8,742 bases of DNA from Chromatiales bacterium (GTDB taxonomy: Bacteria; Pseudomonadota; Gammaproteobacteria; CAMYNG01), in the NCBI GenBank assembly GCA_027021685.1, contig JALUTW010000315.1, positions 1-8,742 of the forward strand, in the 5' to 3' direction. The stretch's first letter is position 1. Every line of letters begins with the position of its first letter. A program made the position numbers and the translations under genes. Below, piece by piece: positions 5,588-8,742 of this stretch. A model generated the notes under the pieces. The model was given only the letters and a program-made list of their open reading frames with translations. It made no database searches and was not told the DNA's origin.

Positions 5588-6951
5588 GCGGAACCACCGG
5601 CGACCTGTTCGAGGCCCCGGCGGCGGAAGAGCAGGCCGCGCCCTGGCGCCCCCTGGCCGATCGCCTGCGGCCGCAGTCGCTGGAGGAACTGGCCGGGCAG
5701 GACCACCTGCTGGGCGAGGGCAAGCCCCTGCGCCGCGCGCTGGAGCACGGCCGGCTGCATTCCATGGTCCTGTGGGGGCCGCCGGGATCGGGCAAGACCA
5801 CCCTGGCGCGCATGGTGGCGCGTTACTGGGATGCACGTTTCATCAGCCTGTCGGCGGTGCTCTCGGGCGTGAAGGAGATCCGGGCCGCCATCGACGAGGC
5901 CCGCGAGTGGCGTTGCCGCGCGGGCAAGCCCACGGTGCTGTTCGTGGACGAGGTGCACCGGTTCAACAAGGCCCAGCAGGACGCCTTCCTGCCCCACATC
6001 GAGGACGGCACCGTCACCTTCATCGGCGCCACCACCGAGAATCCTTCCTTCGAGCTCAACAACGCGCTGCTGTCCCGCGCCCGGGTGTACGTGCTCAAGG
6101 CCCTGGACGGCGAGGCCGTCGCCGCCATCATCCGCCGTGCCCTGACCGATCCCGGGCGCGGCCTGGGCGGGATGAATCTCCAGTGCAGCGAGGACACTGT
6201 CGCCAGGCTGGCGGCCGCCGCCGACGGCGACGCCCGCCGCGCGCTGAACCTGCTGGAGCTGGCGGCGGAGCTGGCCGAGGCCCGCGGCAGCCGTACCATC
6301 GACGAGGCACTGCTGGCCGACCTGCTGGCGGGCGACGTGCGTCGCTTCGACAAGGGCGGCGAGCTGTTCTACGACCAGATCTCGGCCCTGCACAAGTCGG
6401 TGCGCGGCTCCGATCCCGACGCCGCCCTGTACTGGTTCGCGCGCATGCTGGACGGCGGCTGCGATCCCCTGTACATCGCACGCCGCGTGGTGCGCATGGC
6501 CTCGGAGGACATCGGCAACGCCGACCCGCGCGCCCTGACCCTCGCCCTGCAGGCGTGGGACGTCCAGGAACGGCTCGGCAGCCCCGAGGGCGAGCTGGCC
6601 ATCGCCCAGGCCGTGGTCTACCTGGCCTGCGCGCCCAAGAGCAATGCCGTGTACACCGCCTACAACCAGGCGCGGGAGGACGCCCGCCGCCACGGCACCC
6701 TGGAGGTGCCGCTGCACCTGCGTAACGCGCCCACGAAACTCATGAAGGAGCTGGGTTACGGCAAGCGCTACCGCTATGCCCACGACGAACCCGAGGGCTA
6801 CGCCGCCGGCGAGAACTACTTCCCCGAGGACATGAAGCCGCGGCGCTACTACCAGCCCGTGGACCGCGGGCTGGAAAGCCGCATCCGGGAGCGCCTGGCG
6901 CACCTGCGCGAGCTGGACGCGCGTCACCGCAGGCAGGAGGACGAAGAGTGA
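5584..6951 (+). CDS. rarA: Replication-associated recombination protein A (AAA+ ATPase)
   Basis: RarA (MgsA, the bacterial Mgs1/WRNIP1 homologue) is an AAA+ clamp-loader-like ATPase that acts at stalled replication forks and single-strand ends and associates with SSB. The 455-residue product matches the usual ~445. Motifs: GQDHLLG near the N-terminus, Walker A GPPGSGKT (65-72), Walker B LFVDEVHRF with D122-E123, sensor 1 FIGATTENP (146-154), LSRARV with R165/R167 as the arginine-finger region, and sensor 2 GDARRALNLLE (from 215). The C-terminal half has the family's YDQISALHKSVRGSDPDAAL block and the RMASEDIGNADPRAL segment of the tetramerisation region. The start ATG overlaps the lolA stop (ATGA) with no ribosome-binding site of its own, so translation is likely coupled. 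RuvB and DnaX are excluded by the C-terminal half. Confidence 0.96.
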   Translation: MSGTTGDLFEAPAAEEQAAPWRPLADRLRPQSLEELAGQDHLLGEGKPLRRALEHGRLHSMVLWGPPGSGKTTLARMVARYWDARFISLSAVLSGVKEIRAAIDEAREWRCRAGKPTVLFVDEVHRFNKAQQDAFLPHIEDGTVTFIGATTENPSFELNNALLSRARVYVLKALDGEAVAAIIRRALTDPGRGLGGMNLQCSEDTVARLAAAADGDARRALNLLELAAELAEARGSRTIDEALLADLLAGDVRRFDKGGELFYDQISALHKSVRGSDPDAALYWFARMLDGGCDPLYIARRVVRMASEDIGNADPRALTLALQAWDVQERLGSPEGELAIAQAVVYLACAPKSNAVYTAYNQAREDARRHGTLEVPLHLRNAPTKLMKELGYGKRYRYAHDEPEGYAAGENYFPEDMKPRRYYQPVDRGLESRIRERLAHLRELDARHRRQEDEE

Positions 6952-7322
6952 CGCAGTGGCTGGCCATCGCCGCGGGCGGCGCCGCCGGTGCCCTGCTGCG
7001 CTATGCCACCTCCACCTTCGTTCACCACAAGCTGGGCACCGGTTTTCCGTGGGGCACGCTCGCGGTCAACGTCACCGGCTCCCTGGCCATGGGATTCCTT
7101 TATATAGTCCTGCTGGAGCGCACTGCCCTGGGTCCCGAGTGGCGGGCGCTGCTGCTGGTGGGGCTGCTGGGGGCGTTCACCACCTTTTCCACCTTTTCCA
7201 TCGAGACCTTCAACCTGCTGGAGGCGGGCAGCGTGTGGCGCGCCGCCGCCAACGTGGGGGTGTCGGTGATCCTGTGCCTGGCCGCGGCATGGCTGGGCGT
7301 GGTGCTGGGGAGGTCGTTATGA
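6948..7322 (+). CDS. crcB: Fluoride-specific channel CrcB/Fluc
   Basis: Fluc proteins are small dual-topology dimeric channels in the inner membrane that let fluoride leave the cytoplasm. The 124-residue, four-helix product fits the family. Visible markers are GGAAGALLRY with R18, WGTLAVNVTGSLAMGF with N41, and GAFTTFSTFS (75-84), which holds the two phenylalanines (F80, F83) lining the fluoride path and the threonines of the central sodium site. The GTG start overlaps the rarA stop (GTGA) and has a full AGGAGG (6935-6940) seven bases upstream, which fixes the start. There is no leader for a fluoride riboswitch because the gene begins inside rarA. Expression therefore probably follows the operon rather than fluoride, unless control acts elsewhere. 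The DUF190 gene overlaps its stop. Confidence 0.95.
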   Translation: MTQWLAIAAGGAAGALLRYATSTFVHHKLGTGFPWGTLAVNVTGSLAMGFLYIVLLERTALGPEWRALLLVGLLGAFTTFSTFSIETFNLLEAGSVWRAAANVGVSVILCLAAAWLGVVLGRSL

Positions 7323-7630
7323 AACTGGAAACCGTGGCCATGGTGCGCATCTATCTCACCGAGGGCGAGCGCGAGCTCGACGCCCTGCTCAAGCGGCTGC
7401 GCGACTGGGAGAAGCTGCGCGGGGTGACCGTGTTCCGCGGCATCTCGGGCTACGGCGACTCGGGCGAGATTCATTCCGCCGGGCTGGTTGACATTTCCCT
7501 GCACCTGCCTATAGTCGTCGAGTTTTTCGACACGCCCGGCAAGGTGCGCGAGATCATCGAGCACCTGTCGGCCGAGATCAAGCCGGGCCACCTGGTGACC
7601 TGGGAGGCCCGGGTCACCGCCGAAGAATGA
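7319..7630 (+). CDS. DUF190 family protein
   Basis: This 103-residue soluble protein shows the pattern of the DUF190 family (PF02641): RIYLTEGER (10-18), an amphipathic helix, GVTVFRGISGYG (35-46), a histidine-containing loop (IHS, 51-53), LPIVVEFFD (63-71) and a closing GHLVTWE (90-96). From memory, the family has a small ferredoxin-like fold related to PII proteins; its biochemical function is not established. Members are found near crcB in other genomes, and here the gene overlaps crcB by four bases (ATGA) with its own ribosome-binding site GGGGAGG (7307-7313). A role in fluoride tolerance, perhaps as a sensor or partner of CrcB, is inference from position. A near-consensus promoter lies within its coding sequence and points to serS. 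Two ATA codons, in crcB (7104-7106) and here (7511-7513), stand out in this GC-rich setting. Confidence 0.85.
   Translation: MKLETVAMVRIYLTEGERELDALLKRLRDWEKLRGVTVFRGISGYGDSGEIHSAGLVDISLHLPIVVEFFDTPGKVREIIEHLSAEIKPGHLVTWEARVTAEE
7488..7515 (+). promoter_or_regulatory. Near-consensus sigma-70 promoter inside the DUF190 gene, facing serS
   Basis: TTGACA (7488-7493) is a perfect -35. After a 16-base spacer comes TATAGT (7510-7515), five of six matches to the -10. Transcription would begin near 7522, giving a leader of about 130 bases before the serS ATG. It is the best promoter-like sequence in the window. The codons are constrained (VDIS and PIVV in the DUF190 protein), so the match could be partly chance, but the use of rare ATA in the -10 supports selection for the element. 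Confidence 0.55.
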
Positions 7631-7652
7631 AGCACGACAGGACGACACCGGC

Positions 7653-8742
7653 ATGATCGATCCCCACCTGCTGCGGACGCGGCTCGACGAGGTGGCCGCG
7701 CAGCTCGCGCGCCGCGGCTTTTCCCTGGACACCGCGGCCCTGGAGAAGCTGGAGGCCGAGCGCAAGGCACTGCAGACGCGCACCGAGCAGCTCCAGCATG
7801 AGCGCAACACCCGTTCCAGGGCCATCGGCCAGGCCAAGGCCCGGGGCGAGGACATCCAGCCGCTGCTGGACGAGGTGAGCCGGCTGGGCGACGAGCTCAA
7901 GGCCGCCGAGCAGCGTCTGCGCGAGGTGCAGCAGCAGCTCAACGACATCCTCCTGGGCGTTCCCAACCTGCCTCATGCCTCGGTGCCCGACGGCCGGGAC
8001 GAGAACGACAACCGCGAGGAGCGCCGCTGGGGCGAACCGCCGCAGTTCGCCTTCGAACCCCGCGACCACGTGGAGCTGGGCGAGGGCTGCGGCGGACTGG
8101 ACTTCGAGGCCGCGGCGAAGATCACCGGCTCGCGCTTCGTGGTCATGCGCGGCGGGGTGGCCCGCCTGCACCGGGCGCTGATCCAGTTCATGCTCGATGT
8201 CCACACCCGCGAGCACGGCTACACCGAGGTCTACGTGCCCTACATCGTCAATGCCGACAGCCTGCGCGGCACCGGCCAGCTGCCCAAGTTTGCCGAGGAC
8301 CTGTTCCGGCTGGAGGGCGAGCAGCCGTGGTACCTGGTGCCCACCGCCGAGGTGCCGGTGACCAACCTGGTGCGCGACACCATCCTCGACGCCGGCGAGT
8401 TGCCGCTGAAGTTCGCCTGCCACACGCCGTGCTTCCGCAGCGAGGCCGGGGCCTACGGCAAGGACACCCGCGGCATGATCCGCCAGCACCAGTTCGAGAA
8501 GGTGGAGCTGGTGCAGATCGTGGAGCCGGACGAGTCCTGGCAGCGGCTGGAGGAGCTCACCGCCCACGCCGAGACCATTCTGCAGAAGCTGGAGCTGCCC
8601 TACCGGGTGGTGACCTTGTGCACCGGCGACCTCGGGTTCTCCGCGGCCAAGACCTACGACCTGGAGGTGTGGCTGCCGGGGCAGGGGCGCTACCGCGAGA
8701 TCTCCTCCTGCTCCAACTTCACCGACTTCCAGGCCCGGCGCC
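7653..8742 (+). CDS. serS: Seryl-tRNA synthetase, 3' end cut off by the window
   Basis: SerRS, a class IIa synthetase, charges tRNA-Ser (and selenocysteine tRNA where present) with serine in the cytoplasm. The frame is open to the window end, giving 363 complete codons of an expected ~430, so about 65 residues including motif 3 are missing. The N-terminal part is the long antiparallel coiled coil (roughly 25-105) that grips the tRNA long arm. The catalytic core shows motif 1 around ALIQFMLDVHTREHGYTEVY, the serine-binding TAEVP (T231, E233) and motif 2 FRSEAGAYGKDTRG (261-274) with R262 and E264. It continues into LCTGDLGFSAAKTYDLEVW and REISSCSNFTDFQARR at the edge. The ATG has AGGA (7639-7642) ten bases upstream. 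The gap from the DUF190 stop is 22 bases. Transcription can come from the operon and perhaps from the promoter inside DUF190. Confidence 0.97.
   Translation, partial: MIDPHLLRTRLDEVAAQLARRGFSLDTAALEKLEAERKALQTRTEQLQHERNTRSRAIGQAKARGEDIQPLLDEVSRLGDELKAAEQRLREVQQQLNDILLGVPNLPHASVPDGRDENDNREERRWGEPPQFAFEPRDHVELGEGCGGLDFEAAAKITGSRFVVMRGGVARLHRALIQFMLDVHTREHGYTEVYVPYIVNADSLRGTGQLPKFAEDLFRLEGEQPWYLVPTAEVPVTNLVRDTILDAGELPLKFACHTPCFRSEAGAYGKDTRGMIRQHQFEKVELVQIVEPDESWQRLEELTAHAETILQKLELPYRVVTLCTGDLGFSAAKTYDLEVWLPGQGRYREISSCSNFTDFQARR

Noticed and set aside
6900..6950. Fluoride riboswitch in front of crcB
   Set aside because: crcB starts inside the rarA stop codon, and the preceding sequence is rarA coding DNA with an ordinary AGGAGG.
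7101..7108. A second internal promoter at TATATAGT within crcB
   Set aside because: No -35-like hexamer is found 15-19 bases upstream.

Overview
This is an ordinary-looking chromosomal segment from a GC-rich bacterium, most likely a gammaproteobacterium. The strongest evidence is gene order. A divergent trxB followed by ftsK-lolA-rarA-(crcB)-serS is the arrangement seen in E. coli, Vibrio and Pseudomonas relatives. The high GC, the LolA/FtsK/RarA sequences and the intergenic repeats of the 'CCCCTCACCC...GGGAGAGGG' type suggest a free-living high-GC gammaproteobacterium (for example a Chromatiales/Ectothiorhodospiraceae or Xanthomonadales-like lineage). That lower-level placement is inference only.

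Region 1-385 holds no gene. It contains five tandem copies of the heptamer TCAGATG (5-39), three copies of a GC-rich REP-like palindromic repeat (75-126 forward, 171-205 reversed, 284-335 forward), and a 21-base direct repeat (248-268 and 360-380). Small open frames here are translations of the repeats, not genes. Region 386-1348 is trxB (thioredoxin reductase) on the minus strand, complete. A 153-base divergent intergenic region (1349-1501) carries a possible trxB promoter and an imperfect inverted repeat.

From 1502 everything is on the plus strand: ald (alanine dehydrogenase), then a 77-base AT-richer gap with a perfect 14-base palindrome, then a tight cluster of ftsK (DNA translocase, TTG start), lolA (lipoprotein carrier), rarA (replication-associated AAA+ ATPase), crcB (fluoride channel), a DUF190-family gene, and serS (seryl-tRNA synthetase, cut off by the window end). 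lolA starts one base after the ftsK stop. rarA, crcB and the DUF190 gene each start inside the stop codon of the gene before (ATGA, GTGA, ATGA), so translation of this run is probably coupled. A near-consensus sigma-70 promoter (TTGACA-16-TATAGT) lies inside the DUF190 gene and could give serS its own transcription.

Functionally the cluster mixes housekeeping jobs: chromosome segregation at division (FtsK), outer-membrane lipoprotein transport (LolA), fork maintenance (RarA), fluoride resistance (CrcB, perhaps with DUF190) and translation (SerRS). I see no mobile element, CRISPR, RNA gene or previously undescribed defence or metabolic system. The most interesting points are ald occupying the slot where E. 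coli has lrp, the DUF190 gene inserted between crcB and serS, the internal serS promoter, and the repeat cluster with an apparently inverted hairpin core.
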